Of a DNA stretch of 64,000 nucleotides, positions 47,222 to 55,835 are shown piece by piece. Position 1 is the stretch's first letter. The number at the start of each line of letters is the position of its first letter. The notes beneath the pieces are model-generated. The model made no database searches, was not told the origin of the DNA, and worked only from the letters and a program-made list of their open reading frames with translations. Location: NCBI GenBank assembly GCA_900012615.1, contig LT009757.1:504044-568043 (forward strand), written 5' to 3'. A program made the position numbers and the translations under genes. This DNA is from Agrobacterium genomosp. 13 str. CFBP 6927. GTDB taxonomy: Bacteria; Pseudomonadota; Alphaproteobacteria; Rhizobiales; Rhizobiaceae.

Positions 47222-47260
47222 GTCTGTCTCCGAAAAAATCCGATATGCGGGCGCGGCAAC

Positions 47261-47599
47261 TCAGTGCAGCTGCGGGAACCCGTGGCGCTCGGCGAGGATT
47301 TGCAAAATGCGTTTGGTGTCCTGAATGAAGTGCGTGTCACCCTTGGCCGTCGCGTCGCTGGGCGCGTCACCGGCAAAGATGAACAGCGGCAGCGACTGGT
47401 TTTCCTCACCCACGACGGCGATGACAGCCTCACGCGGGCGCTGGAAACCGACACGGCGGATATCGATCCCGGCGGCAAGGTCAGGAAAGGCGGCAAGCAG
47501 GCCTTCGATCTGGTTGCAATGCGGGCAGACGAAGCGGACACCGGGGTGTTTTGGGTCTTCAAAACCGGGGGCGATCAAAAAAAGCGTATCCTTGGCCAT
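47261..47599 (-). CDS. DUF3088 family protein (thioredoxin-like CxxC)
   Basis: 112 residues from ATG 47599; ATGs at 47608, 47611 and 47635 are also in frame and none has a clear ribosome site. The family N terminus DTLFLIAPGFEDPKHPG is followed by FVCPHCNQIEGLLAAFP, a CPHC motif like that of thioredoxin-fold proteins, and later EENQSLPLFIFAGD. Function of DUF3088 is not established. Position at the head of the receptor/DszA-like operon suggests a redox or sulfur-handling role. Confidence 0.72.
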   Translation of the reverse strand: MAKDTLFLIAPGFEDPKHPGVRFVCPHCNQIEGLLAAFPDLAAGIDIRRVGFQRPREAVIAVVGEENQSLPLFIFAGDAPSDATAKGDTHFIQDTKRILQILAERHGFPQLH

Positions 47600-47851
47600 G
47601 GCATCCATCATGTGAGGGTGAGATTTCCAGCTCACAGTGCAGGTGGCCAGAGTGCGGGTCCAGAAAGCAATTCTTGCTTCGCGGCGAAGAAATGCTTTGC
47701 GCTAAATTATTGATGAAACTTATTTTTTCGAAATTTTCACGGATGGCATCGCTGTTTCGCCCGACCTGTTTCATGCGCAAAGTTTTTCCCTGAAACGGGC
47801 GTGCCGCGCGAAGGTGCAAAAAAGGATGGAAGGCGGATTTCGGCAATAAAA
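47600..47851. other. Intergenic region upstream of the DUF3088 operon
   Basis: About 250 bp. It must hold the promoter of the DUF3088-receptor-DszA-like operon. An AT-rich tract TATTTTTTCGAAATTTT (47721-47737) is the only structure noted and is a poor match to the sulfur-type palindrome. No gene is supported. Confidence 0.4.
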
Positions 47852-47873
47852 AACCCGGCAGAATTGCCGGGTT
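47852..47873 (-). terminator. Terminator of the 48-54 kb minus operon
   Basis: Perfect 9-bp stem (47852-47860 with 47865-47873), 4-base loop. On the minus strand it is followed by TTTTTTATTG. It lies downstream of the receptor gene at 48042, beyond the mosaic repeat. Confidence 0.8.
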
Positions 47874-47897
47874 AATGTTGATGATCGCAGACCCCTC

Positions 47898-48016
47898 CTC
47901 CGTCATGCCGGGCTTGACCCGGCATCCAGCCACGGCGCGTCTGCGCCGTGAGAGGGGTCTATCGCGATCAAGGACTTGATCGCGATAGACCCCGAATCCA
48001 GTCCGGGGTGACGGAG
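47898..48016. repeat. Palindromic mosaic element, long form
   Basis: About 119 bp made of four hairpin modules: TGCCGGG-N5-CCCGGCA at the left, CACGGCGC-N4-GCGCCGTG (47931-47950), a 19-bp perfect inverted repeat with a 2-base centre (47954-47972 and 47975-47993), and a GTCCGGGGTGACGGAG end. Same A-B-C-A' order as the element at 60874. Confidence 0.85.
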
Positions 48017-48041
48017 CTTGGATACCCCTTTTGACAAACGC

Positions 48042-49631
48042 TTACTCGCCTTTCCAGGCCGTCGCCAGATCGCCATAGGCAATGTCGATGGTCGTCACGA
48101 GCGATTTCAGGCTGGTATTGCGCAGAATGACGGTCGGCAAGGCGACGATGGAGAAATTCGGCAGATCGTCGCCGGTGATTTTCTGGATATCGTGGAACTG
48201 CTCCGCCCGTTTCGTTTCGTCCACTTCAATCGCGGCGGCACGGAAAAGATCATCCACCTTTGGATTGTTGTAATGGGCCGCGTTGACATAGGGCGCGGGT
48301 TTCTTGATGCCGTCGGACCAATAAAGGCGCTGCACGCCCGCCGTCGGATCGAACAGCCGGCTGATGCCGTTCACCGTCAGGTCAAAACCGCGCTCCGTAT
48401 AGACCCGCTTGATGAAGGTGGCGAGATCGCCCTCGACAATATCCACCTTCACGCCGAGTTTGCCGAAGGATGAGCGGAGATATTCGGAGGTTTTGCGGAA
48501 GACGTCGGAAGGCAGGAAGGCCAGCCGCAGCGAAAAACGGGTGCCATCCGCACCCTTCGGGTAGCCGGCCTTGTCCAGCAATTCGTTCGCTTTGGCGAGA
48601 TCGAAGGGATAGGTGAAAGGCTTCTCGTCATTATAGGCGGTGAAGACGGCCGGGATGTTCGAACCGGCGGGTTTCGCCGTCCCGAAGAAGATGGCGTCGT
48701 TGATGAAGTTGCGGTCGATGGCATGCGCCAGCGCGTGCCGGACTTCCTTTTTGGCAAGGATCGGATTTTCGAGATTGAATTCGAAAACGGCGGCATTGTT
48801 GAGATAGGAGTCGGTATAGACCTCCACGGCAAGCTTCGGATTTTGCCGCAGACGCTCCAGATCGCTGTAGGACACATCGGCGGTATAATCCGCCTCGCCC
48901 GTCTCCACGGAAATGGTGGTGGAAGCCGAATCGGCGACGAAACGGGCCACGAAACCGTCGAGATAGGGAAGATCGGCCTGCCAGTAGTTCGGGTTCTTCT
49001 TCAGCTTCACATAGCTGCCGCGTTTCCATTCCTCGAAGACGAAGGGGCCGGTGCCGACTGGCGCGTTACCATTCGGGCTTTCGTTATAATTTTCCGAAGC
49101 ATAGGCATGGGCCGGCAGAATGGGTGTTTCGCCACCCGTCAGCGCTCGCAGGAGATAGGGCGCGGGCTTGGAAAGCACCACCACGGCCGTCAGCGGATCG
49201 GGCGTTTCGATATCGGCAACATTGGCGAAGGTGATGCGTCCGCGTGGACCGACCTTCTTGAAGGCCAGCAGCGAAAATTTGACGTCTTGCGACGTGAAAT
49301 CCTTGCCGTCATGCCATTTGACGCCCTTGCGTAGCTTGAACGTGTGGCGCAGCCCGTCGGCCGACGTTTCCCAGCTTTCGGCCAGAACCGGGTGCGGTTT
49401 GAACTCGCTGTCGAACCGCACCAGCCCTTCGAGGATTTTCGTGGAAATGGCACGGGTGCGCGTATTGGAATCGGAAAGCGGCACCAGCGTCGTCGGCTCG
49501 CCGAGACCTGCAAGGGTGACAATCCCGCCCTTTTTCGGCGTTTCGGCCGCCAGAGCCGGCAGGGAGGGCAACAGCATGGCCCCGGTTAGCGCTGCACTCA
49601 AAAGCAATGTTTTACGTCTTGTAATATCCAT
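48042..49631 (-). CDS. ABC transporter substrate-binding protein, family 5 (sulfur-island paralogue C)
   Basis: 529 residues. Twin-arginine TRRKTLLLSAALTG lies near the start, with cleavage after ALAA near residue 29. Family-5 mark VKWHDGKDFTSQDVKFSL. Paralogue of 35055 and 45626 (LSKPAPYLLRAL, AGVQRLYWSDGIKK). AGAGGA precedes ATG. Last gene of an operon that begins with the second DszB-like gene. It probably feeds the same permease set. Confidence 0.87.
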   Translation of the reverse strand: MDITRRKTLLLSAALTGAMLLPSLPALAAETPKKGGIVTLAGLGEPTTLVPLSDSNTRTRAISTKILEGLVRFDSEFKPHPVLAESWETSADGLRHTFKLRKGVKWHDGKDFTSQDVKFSLLAFKKVGPRGRITFANVADIETPDPLTAVVVLSKPAPYLLRALTGGETPILPAHAYASENYNESPNGNAPVGTGPFVFEEWKRGSYVKLKKNPNYWQADLPYLDGFVARFVADSASTTISVETGEADYTADVSYSDLERLRQNPKLAVEVYTDSYLNNAAVFEFNLENPILAKKEVRHALAHAIDRNFINDAIFFGTAKPAGSNIPAVFTAYNDEKPFTYPFDLAKANELLDKAGYPKGADGTRFSLRLAFLPSDVFRKTSEYLRSSFGKLGVKVDIVEGDLATFIKRVYTERGFDLTVNGISRLFDPTAGVQRLYWSDGIKKPAPYVNAAHYNNPKVDDLFRAAAIEVDETKRAEQFHDIQKITGDDLPNFSIVALPTVILRNTSLKSLVTTIDIAYGDLATAWKGE

Positions 49632-49665
49632 GGATGTTTCCTCTTGCAGGCTTGTTTTTAAATGT

Positions 49666-50865
49666 TCACGCAGGTTTCAGCCGGGTTTCCACCAGCCGGG
49701 CAAACAGAGTGGCGCCGACGGGCAGAATGGCGTCGTCGACGATGAAACCGGGATTATGGGCGGGCACCGTGCCGGAATGGCCGAGGGTGAAAAACGCGCC
49801 GGGCGCGTGTTTCAGGAGATCGGCGAAATCCTCACTGCCCATGAAACGGCCGGGCTCGGTGGAAACGCGCTCGTCTCCCAGAACCTCGCGCGCCACGCCG
49901 GCGACGATCCCCACCGATGCATCGTCATTGGTAAGAACCGAGAATATGTCGCGAATATCCACCTCGGCGGTGAGGCCGTGCGCTGCGGCAATATGATCGG
50001 AAATCGTGCGGATGCGCTCTCTTATGGTTTCGCGCACGCTGTCGGAGAAAGCCCGAACCGTGCCTGCAATCGCTGACGTTTCGGGAATGACGTTATAGGC
50101 TGATCCCGCCTCGATGCGGGTGATCGACAGGACAGCGGGATCGGTCGGCGGCACGTTGCGGCTGACGATGGTTTGCAGTGCCTGGATCAGTTCACCCGTC
50201 GCCGGCACCGGATCACGCGAAACATCGGGGTGAGCAGCGTGTGCCCCCCTGCCCTTCAGCCGGATATCGAAGAAATCCGCCCCCGCCAGAATGGTGCCGG
50301 GCGAAACCTTCAGATGATTGGGCGCAGCATGGGAGGAATTGTGCAGCCCGTAAATCTCGTCAACGGGGAAATCCTTGAACAGCCCGTCAGCGATCATGGC
50401 GCGCGCCCCGCCGAGACCTTCCTCGGCCGGCTGGAAAATGAACACCACCGTGCCGGCAAAATCTCGGGTTTCCGCCAGATAGCGGGCGGTGCCGAGCAGG
50501 ATGGTGGTGTGCACATCATGCCCGCAGCCATGAAACTTGCCGGGATAGACAGACGCATAGGGCAGACCGGTTTCCTCCGGCATCGGCAGGGCATCCATAT
50601 CCGCCCGCAGCCCGATGGAGCGATTGCCCGCATGGCTACCACGCAGCACGCCGACCACGCCGGTCTTGCCATAATCGCGATGCACCTCGATGCCCCAGGA
50701 GGCGAGCTTTTCGGCGACAATGCCGGAGGTGCGGACCTCCTCGAAACCGATTTCCGGATGCTGGTGCAGATCGTGGCGGATGGAGACGAGTTCAGGAACA
50801 TAGGTCCCGATCCGATCCAGGATTTTAGGTGCAGGCGTTTTGACGGGATCGACGGCGATATTCAC
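49666..50865 (-). CDS. M20 family N-acyl amino acid amidohydrolase (HipO type, second copy)
   Basis: 399 residues from GTG 50865, with GAGGAG 6 bp upstream. Metal site HGCGHDVH at 112-119, LRADMDALP at 87-95 and PAEEGLGGA. Paralogue of 20327. Inside an organosulfur operon it suggests that one substrate or product is an N-acylated amino acid, perhaps an S-substituted cysteine conjugate. That role is inference. Confidence 0.84.
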   Translation of the reverse strand: MNIAVDPVKTPAPKILDRIGTYVPELVSIRHDLHQHPEIGFEEVRTSGIVAEKLASWGIEVHRDYGKTGVVGVLRGSHAGNRSIGLRADMDALPMPEETGLPYASVYPGKFHGCGHDVHTTILLGTARYLAETRDFAGTVVFIFQPAEEGLGGARAMIADGLFKDFPVDEIYGLHNSSHAAPNHLKVSPGTILAGADFFDIRLKGRGAHAAHPDVSRDPVPATGELIQALQTIVSRNVPPTDPAVLSITRIEAGSAYNVIPETSAIAGTVRAFSDSVRETIRERIRTISDHIAAAHGLTAEVDIRDIFSVLTNDDASVGIVAGVAREVLGDERVSTEPGRFMGSEDFADLLKHAPGAFFTLGHSGTVPAHNPGFIVDDAILPVGATLFARLVETRLKPA

Positions 50866-50954
50866 GGTATCTCCTCAGGGCAAAAAATATCGTTTTCGCA
50901 ATCCGGCGATTGCGAAGGCTGGGTTTCGGGGCTGGAAATGCAGCGGGAGAGGCC

Positions 50955-52139
50955 TCAGAGCCTCAGGCCCGCCTCCTTCATCAGGGGCAGAATGCGTTCG
51001 GCGAAATAATCGAGGTCTTCGCGGAAATCGTAAAAATTCAGCTGAACCCCATCGATCCCGGCCTTTTTCAGACCGACAAGCTGCTCGACCACCTGCTCCG
51101 GCGAACCGATGATCTCGATATTGCCGCCAAGATTGCGCCCCTGCTTGTGGCGCGCATCGCCGCGACCGCGCCAGGCATGGGCGTCGCTGTCGTAATTATT
51201 GGTGGCGAAGGCGCGGGTGCCGGGCTGCGGTTTTCCGGCCTCAATGGCATCCGCATAGGCAATCGCCTCCTTCTCCGTATCGCGGCTAACGATGATCGGA
51301 TTGATGATCGTCTTTACCTGCCGGCCATAGGCCTTGGCGCGGTTCTTGATGGTCGCGACATGATCGGGAAGCGTTTCCAGCGCGCTGTCTATATGCGCGC
51401 CGCCGGGCGAGGTGACGAAAACCAGATCGGAATGACGGGCGGCGAAATCAATGCCTGCGGGCGAACCGGTCGCCGTCACCAGCGGCGGGCGTCCGAAAGC
51501 AGGCTTCGGCGTGATCCAGCCATTGTTGATCGCCCAGGGATTGAGCTTGCCTTCATAGGAAAAGTTCTCAGTCTCACCCCACAGGCGGTGCAGCACATCG
51601 AACAATTCGCCAGCCATGTCGTAACGCTTGTCGTGGTCGATACGCTGCCAGCCGAACATTTCATGCTCGATGGCGCGGTGGCCGGTGACAATATTGATGC
51701 CCCAGCGCCCCTTGGCGATATGATCCAGCGTCGCACCATATTTGGCGAGATGCAGCGGATGCAGCGGCCCATAAAGCACATGGATGGTGGAGATCAGCAG
51801 AATGTTCTTCGTGACCGCCGCCATGGCGCCAAGCGCGATGAAACTGTCGAGCGAGGATTCACCATCATAGCCGCCCTTGGGCAGCCATTGTGTGCGACTG
51901 AAGGCGATTTCGAAACCAAGCTCTTCCGCGCGCTTCACCAGTTCGACATTATAATCGAAGGTCCAGCTGTTGCTGGTCGGCAGGCTGGAGAAATTGATGT
52001 CCTGCAGATTAAGGAACAGGCCCAGCATCAGCGGCTGCTTCACCGCCCGGCTGAGCGGGCTGTCTTCGAAATCAGCCGGGCTTTTCAGGTCGAGACCTTT
52101 CAGCTCGGAACCTTCAGGTAGCGGAACAGTCAACGCCAT
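50955..52139 (-). CDS. Luciferase-like monooxygenase, SfnG-like (dimethylsulfone monooxygenase branch)
   Basis: 394 residues. An N-terminal extension of about 35 residues precedes MLGLFLNLQDINFSS. Then SWTFDYNVELVKRAEELGFEIAFSRTQW resembles the start of SfnG, followed by LHLAKYGATLDHIAKGRWGINIVTG and PPLVTATGSPAGIDFAA. SfnG converts dimethylsulfone to methanesulfinate with FMNH2. The product would be a sulfinate, a substrate class for the DszB-like protein at the head of the same operon. GGGAG precedes ATG; the gene start overlaps the NmrA gene end by 10 bases. Confidence 0.8.
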   Translation of the reverse strand: MALTVPLPEGSELKGLDLKSPADFEDSPLSRAVKQPLMLGLFLNLQDINFSSLPTSNSWTFDYNVELVKRAEELGFEIAFSRTQWLPKGGYDGESSLDSFIALGAMAAVTKNILLISTIHVLYGPLHPLHLAKYGATLDHIAKGRWGINIVTGHRAIEHEMFGWQRIDHDKRYDMAGELFDVLHRLWGETENFSYEGKLNPWAINNGWITPKPAFGRPPLVTATGSPAGIDFAARHSDLVFVTSPGGAHIDSALETLPDHVATIKNRAKAYGRQVKTIINPIIVSRDTEKEAIAYADAIEAGKPQPGTRAFATNNYDSDAHAWRGRGDARHKQGRNLGGNIEIIGSPEQVVEQLVGLKKAGIDGVQLNFYDFREDLDYFAERILPLMKEAGLRL

Positions 52140-53020
52140 GTCTTTTCTCCCTCGGAATGATCCTGCGGGGTGGTTGCCAGCCGGACACGCAGATAGTCCT
52201 CCACGCTGCGGGGCAACCGGCCGGTAATCTGCTGGACGGTATTGTTGACGGAGGCCGCAAGGCCTTTGCGGATGAGTTGGCCGAATTCGCCGATCGCCTT
52301 CTGTTCAAACGCGCCTATATGTGGCTGCAAGGCCGGGGCGGCATTGTCCGAAATTCCCACGGGCCGATGCTGGATGCGCGCCGCGATACGGGCGATTTCC
52401 AGCGCCGACAGGGCTTCACCACCGGTCAGCACCAGGGTGCCGGAAACAGGTGCGCTTGTGGTGAGCGCATGAACCGCGACATCGGCAATATCGTCCGCAT
52501 CGATGAAGGAGACCGCCGCATTGCCAAAGCGGGCGGGCACATCCTCTCCCTTGCGCAGCGCGGCGACAACGGGTTCCAGCGCAACCTGCATCCAGGCATT
52601 CGGTCGCAGCACCGTATACGCGATACCGCTTCCAGCCAGATGCGCTTCCACCTCGGCATGCGCCGCCCCCGAAATGGAATATCCGGCGTTCTCAATGGTC
52701 CAGTCGGAGCCGGATATTTTCACGATCCGCGACGCACCGGCTGAGAGGGCGGCATCGATGACCGCATTCTGGTCCGCCACCAGGGTTTCACCGATGGGGG
52801 AAAGCAGAAAGACGGTCTCGATACCGCGCGAGGCCTCCTTCAAGCTGGCCGGGTCGGAGAAATTTCCCTCCGAGATATCGACCCTGTCGCCCCAGAGCTT
52901 GAGCGCATCCTCGCGCCTGCGGGTCAGCACCCGAACCTTCGCCTCTTTCTGCAAGAGACGGCTGACGACACGTCTGCCGAGCTTGCCGGTTGCGCCCGTT
53001 ACAAGAATGGTGGCTGTCAT
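52130..53020 (-). CDS. NmrA-like NAD(P)-binding protein (atypical SDR)
   Basis: 296 residues from ATG 53020 (GAGGGTG upstream); the frame stays open far upstream within the DszB-like gene but is not coding there. Rossmann motif TGATGKLGRR at 8-17, then VRVLTRRRED. SPIGETLVADQNAVIDAALSAGASRIVKISG and YTVLRPNAWMQV are typical of NmrA/YtfG quinone-oxidoreductase-like proteins. No catalytic YxxxK was found. May reduce a quinone-like or aldehyde product, or sense NADPH. Seven bp after the DszB-like gene. Confidence 0.8.
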   Translation of the reverse strand: MTATILVTGATGKLGRRVVSRLLQKEAKVRVLTRRREDALKLWGDRVDISEGNFSDPASLKEASRGIETVFLLSPIGETLVADQNAVIDAALSAGASRIVKISGSDWTIENAGYSISGAAHAEVEAHLAGSGIAYTVLRPNAWMQVALEPVVAALRKGEDVPARFGNAAVSFIDADDIADVAVHALTTSAPVSGTLVLTGGEALSALEIARIAARIQHRPVGISDNAAPALQPHIGAFEQKAIGEFGQLIRKGLAASVNNTVQQITGRLPRSVEDYLRVRLATTPQDHSEGEKTWR

Positions 53021-53027
53021 GACACCC

Positions 53028-54095
53028 TCACTTTCCCACACTGCGTTGCGCAGCATCTTGCTCGAAAGAAAGGGCGCGTGGATCGGCCCAGTCCTGCACA
53101 TCGAAATCCGCCGGAATGAATTTCCATTCCAGCAGGAAATCCTTGAAATGGCTGAGTGCATCCAGCTCGGCCCGATCGAGATCGAGCCGCAGATTGCGGT
53201 GTACATCCGGGCCATTCGCAGCCAGAACCGCCTCCTCGCTGACGCCGATCTCACGAGCAATGAAACGCACGGCTTCCCCCGGATTGTCATTTGCCCATTG
53301 GGCAACCCGCTGTACAGTGGCGACGAGTTCCGCCACCAGATCGGGCCGCTCATCGGCAAAGGTGGCGTCCACCGTCAAGGGGCGCGGCGTGCCGTTGTTG
53401 ATGCGGATTTTCGGATCGGGGTGGAAACCCGTCGACACCACGACCTGCGCACCGATGAGATTGGCGACGGTGACGCCTTCCGCGCCCTTCACGAAAAACG
53501 CATCGATCTGGCCCCGATGCAGCGCTGCAATCTCCTCGCCATAAGGAAACCGCCGGCGCAGACCATGGAACCTGTCGTCAGAAGGATCGAGCAACACCGG
53601 CTCTTTCGCCGTGAGATCGACAAGCTCAACATCCGCAACGGCGAGGTCCGAAACCGTCAGCGCCGAAACGATGCCCTTCAGGGATGTGGCACGCTGGAAA
53701 TCGATGGTTTCATTCGGCCGTTTCGGCAGGCCGATGCGCCGTCCCTTCAGATCGCTGCCCTTGCTTATTCCGCTCGCTGGCAAAGCGATGACGGCCTGAA
53801 ACTCGTCGGTCCTCGTCAGCCCCACCAGCCGTGTTTTCCGGCCACCTGATTTCGCCCAGATCGGCGGAATATTGCCGCCCTGACGGAAGGACCAGTCCAG
53901 ACGATGATCGAAATGGCTCTGGCGAATGGCCGGATCGGCCGCGTCGCGAATGGAGGAAACAGAGATGCCATGGGTGGCGAAACTGTCCTCGATCCAGCCC
54001 AGTTGCGCCGCGATGGAAAGCGGCGTGGGCGCCGGGCAGCGTGTGTACCACACGGTTACGGGTTGGGTTATCTCGCGAAGGGCGGCATCAGCCAT
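53028..54095 (-). CDS. DszB-like sulfinate desulfinase homologue (copy 2)
   Basis: 355 residues (DszB 365), no signal peptide: begins MADAALREITQPVTVWYTRC. The DszB pattern is complete: Cys20 (YTRCPAP), His61 (QSHFDH), Arg71 (FRQGGNIPP), Gly74, versus Cys27/His60/Arg70/Gly73 in Rhodococcus, with the same spacing from His to Gly. It shares FHPDPKIRINNGTPR, AANGPDVHR and the overall plan with copy 1. It heads an operon with NmrA, SfnG-like, M20 and receptor genes. Proposed reaction: sulfinate to hydrocarbon plus sulfite. Confidence 0.78.
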   Translation of the reverse strand: MADAALREITQPVTVWYTRCPAPTPLSIAAQLGWIEDSFATHGISVSSIRDAADPAIRQSHFDHRLDWSFRQGGNIPPIWAKSGGRKTRLVGLTRTDEFQAVIALPASGISKGSDLKGRRIGLPKRPNETIDFQRATSLKGIVSALTVSDLAVADVELVDLTAKEPVLLDPSDDRFHGLRRRFPYGEEIAALHRGQIDAFFVKGAEGVTVANLIGAQVVVSTGFHPDPKIRINNGTPRPLTVDATFADERPDLVAELVATVQRVAQWANDNPGEAVRFIAREIGVSEEAVLAANGPDVHRNLRLDLDRAELDALSHFKDFLLEWKFIPADFDVQDWADPRALSFEQDAAQRSVGK

Positions 54096-54146
54096 GGCGT
54101 TCGTCCTCGAAATTGCGATCTGAACGGCACGCTACACGCCATAAGA

Positions 54147-54163
54147 TATTTTCTATAGATAAA
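54147..54163 (-). promoter_or_regulatory. Sulfur-type palindrome upstream of DszB-like copy 2
   Basis: TATTTTCTATAGATAAA: the left arm is perfect for the family and the right arm has one change. Centred 60 bp from the start codon. Confidence 0.55.
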
Positions 54164-54453
54164 GTGTACTATTTCAGGCGCGATTGGGGAAATTCGTTTC
54201 CATCTTGTGAGCGCTTCGCCAAGACGACGGAATATCCTTTCGAGAATGGCAAGATTTCGGGTCGGTTTCCCCAGCCTGCCTCATCCATCTCTCTCATTCG
54301 ACGGCCGCTTGGGTGCTGCCACGGATGAAAGTTTTTCTTCTCCGCGCAGCAAGGATTTTTAACTCGCGACCGGACCCCCGGCTGTTACGCTTCCCGCAAT
54401 TGCGCCGGTCATACAGGCCGGCAATCCAACAGACCTGAAAGAAACGTGGCAGC
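54164..54453. other. Intergenic region between divergent operons
   Basis: About 290 bp between the DszB-like operon and the luciferase-like gene at 54454. It should hold the latter's promoter. No clear operator, hairpin or gene was seen. Confidence 0.4.
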
Positions 54454-55761
54454 ATGAGCAAGACCAAACGCCGGCTTAATCTCAATGTCGGCATCAACAC
54501 CACCGGATACCTCGCTAATGCCTGGAAATACCGGAGCGGAGACCGGCACGACATCAACGACATAGGCTATTATCGCCGGCTGACGGAACTGGCTCACAAA
54601 GGACGGTTCGACGCCGTTTTCCTTTCCGACCACCCGGCATTGCTGACCGACCCGGCAAGCCGCCCGTTTCACACCATCGACCCGCTCATTCTCTCGACAT
54701 CGCTTGCCGCACAGGTGCCGGATATCGGCTTTGTGGCGACGGTGTCCTCCACCTATAATTCGCCCTATAACTTCGCCCGACGGACCCAATCCATCGACCT
54801 CGTCACCGGCGGTCGGCTAATCGTCAATATCGTTTCTTCCTTCAATCCCAATGTCGCCGCCAATTTCGGCAACGATCCGCTGCCGCCGCGCAGCGAGAGA
54901 TATGCCAAGGCCACCGAATTTCTCGACGTGGCGAAAAAACTCTGGTCAAGCTGGGATCTACGCCGCGAAGGCGAGGTGCCGGAAGAGCGTTTCTGGGATG
55001 CGGCGACAGCCGAAAGCATCGATCATGAGGGGCAATATTTCCATGTCAAAGGCCCGCTCAACGTTCCGCGCGGGCCGCAGGGACATCCCGTCATCGCGCA
55101 GGCCGGCGCCTCCGAAGGCGGCATCGATCTGGCGGCACGCCATGGCGAGATCATCTATTGCAACATCCTGTCCCGCCCGGCGGGCCAGGCCTTCGGCAAG
55201 AAGGTTCGTGACCGCGCCATCTCCCTCGGCCGCGATCCCTCCGGCATCCGCATCGTTCCGGGCCTTGTCGTCATTCTTGGCGAGACCCGTGAGGAAGCGC
55301 TGCGCAAGCATGAACTCTTCAGCGGGACAGGCTCTGAAGACGGGCTTCTGGTGCGTTTCGCCAAAGAAAACGGCCTTGATCCGCGCGACTTCAACCCGGA
55401 TATAAAACTCGATGGCGAGCGCTTCATTCCCGACCAAAACCGGCAATGGGCCGTTGGCATGGGGCTTGGCCTTTCCGAACTGCTGACCCACGAAAAACTC
55501 ACCGCCCGTGAGGCCGTGCGCCGCTCCGAGGGGCACCACCGGCTGCTGCTTGGCACGCCGGAAGAGGTGGCGGATGGCATTATCGATCTCTGGCAGGACG
55601 GCACGGTGGATGGTTACACCCTGCAGCCGCCGCGAGCACCCGACGACATTGCTGAATTCGTCGAAAAGGTCGTGCCGGTGCTTCAGGATCGCGGTGTTTA
55701 CCCGCGCGAATACGAAGGCGCGACAATACGTGACCGCTATGGCCTGCCTTATCCAGATTGA
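54454..55761 (+). CDS. Luciferase-like monooxygenase, NtaA/DszA family
   Basis: 435 residues. Marks: NTTGYLANAWKYRS, FDAVFLSDHPALL, STYNSPYNFARRTQSIDLVTGGRLIVNIVSS, FHVKGPLNVPRGPQGHPVIAQAGASEGG and RDRYGLPYPD at the end. The central GGRxxxNxV segment is altered relative to the other two NtaA-type proteins (LIVN instead of AGWN/VGWN), so its substrate is probably different. Weak ribosome site GAAAG. Single gene, divergent from the DszB-like operon. Confidence 0.85.
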   Translation: MSKTKRRLNLNVGINTTGYLANAWKYRSGDRHDINDIGYYRRLTELAHKGRFDAVFLSDHPALLTDPASRPFHTIDPLILSTSLAAQVPDIGFVATVSSTYNSPYNFARRTQSIDLVTGGRLIVNIVSSFNPNVAANFGNDPLPPRSERYAKATEFLDVAKKLWSSWDLRREGEVPEERFWDAATAESIDHEGQYFHVKGPLNVPRGPQGHPVIAQAGASEGGIDLAARHGEIIYCNILSRPAGQAFGKKVRDRAISLGRDPSGIRIVPGLVVILGETREEALRKHELFSGTGSEDGLLVRFAKENGLDPRDFNPDIKLDGERFIPDQNRQWAVGMGLGLSELLTHEKLTAREAVRRSEGHHRLLLGTPEEVADGIIDLWQDGTVDGYTLQPPRAPDDIAEFVEKVVPVLQDRGVYPREYEGATIRDRYGLPYPD

Positions 55762-55790
55762 TCGGCAGATACGGCACTATTGAAGGTGTC

Positions 55791-55832
55791 CTCCCGCTAC
55801 TCCCGCTGGGGCGAGAATAGCGGGAGCGGGAC
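55791..55832. terminator. Hairpin between convergent luciferase-like genes
   Basis: CTCCCGCT/AGCGGGAG arms around GGGGCGAGAAT, with a second partial copy of the left arm. No T-run, so only a possible bidirectional terminator. Confidence 0.4.
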
Positions 55833-55835
55833 ATA

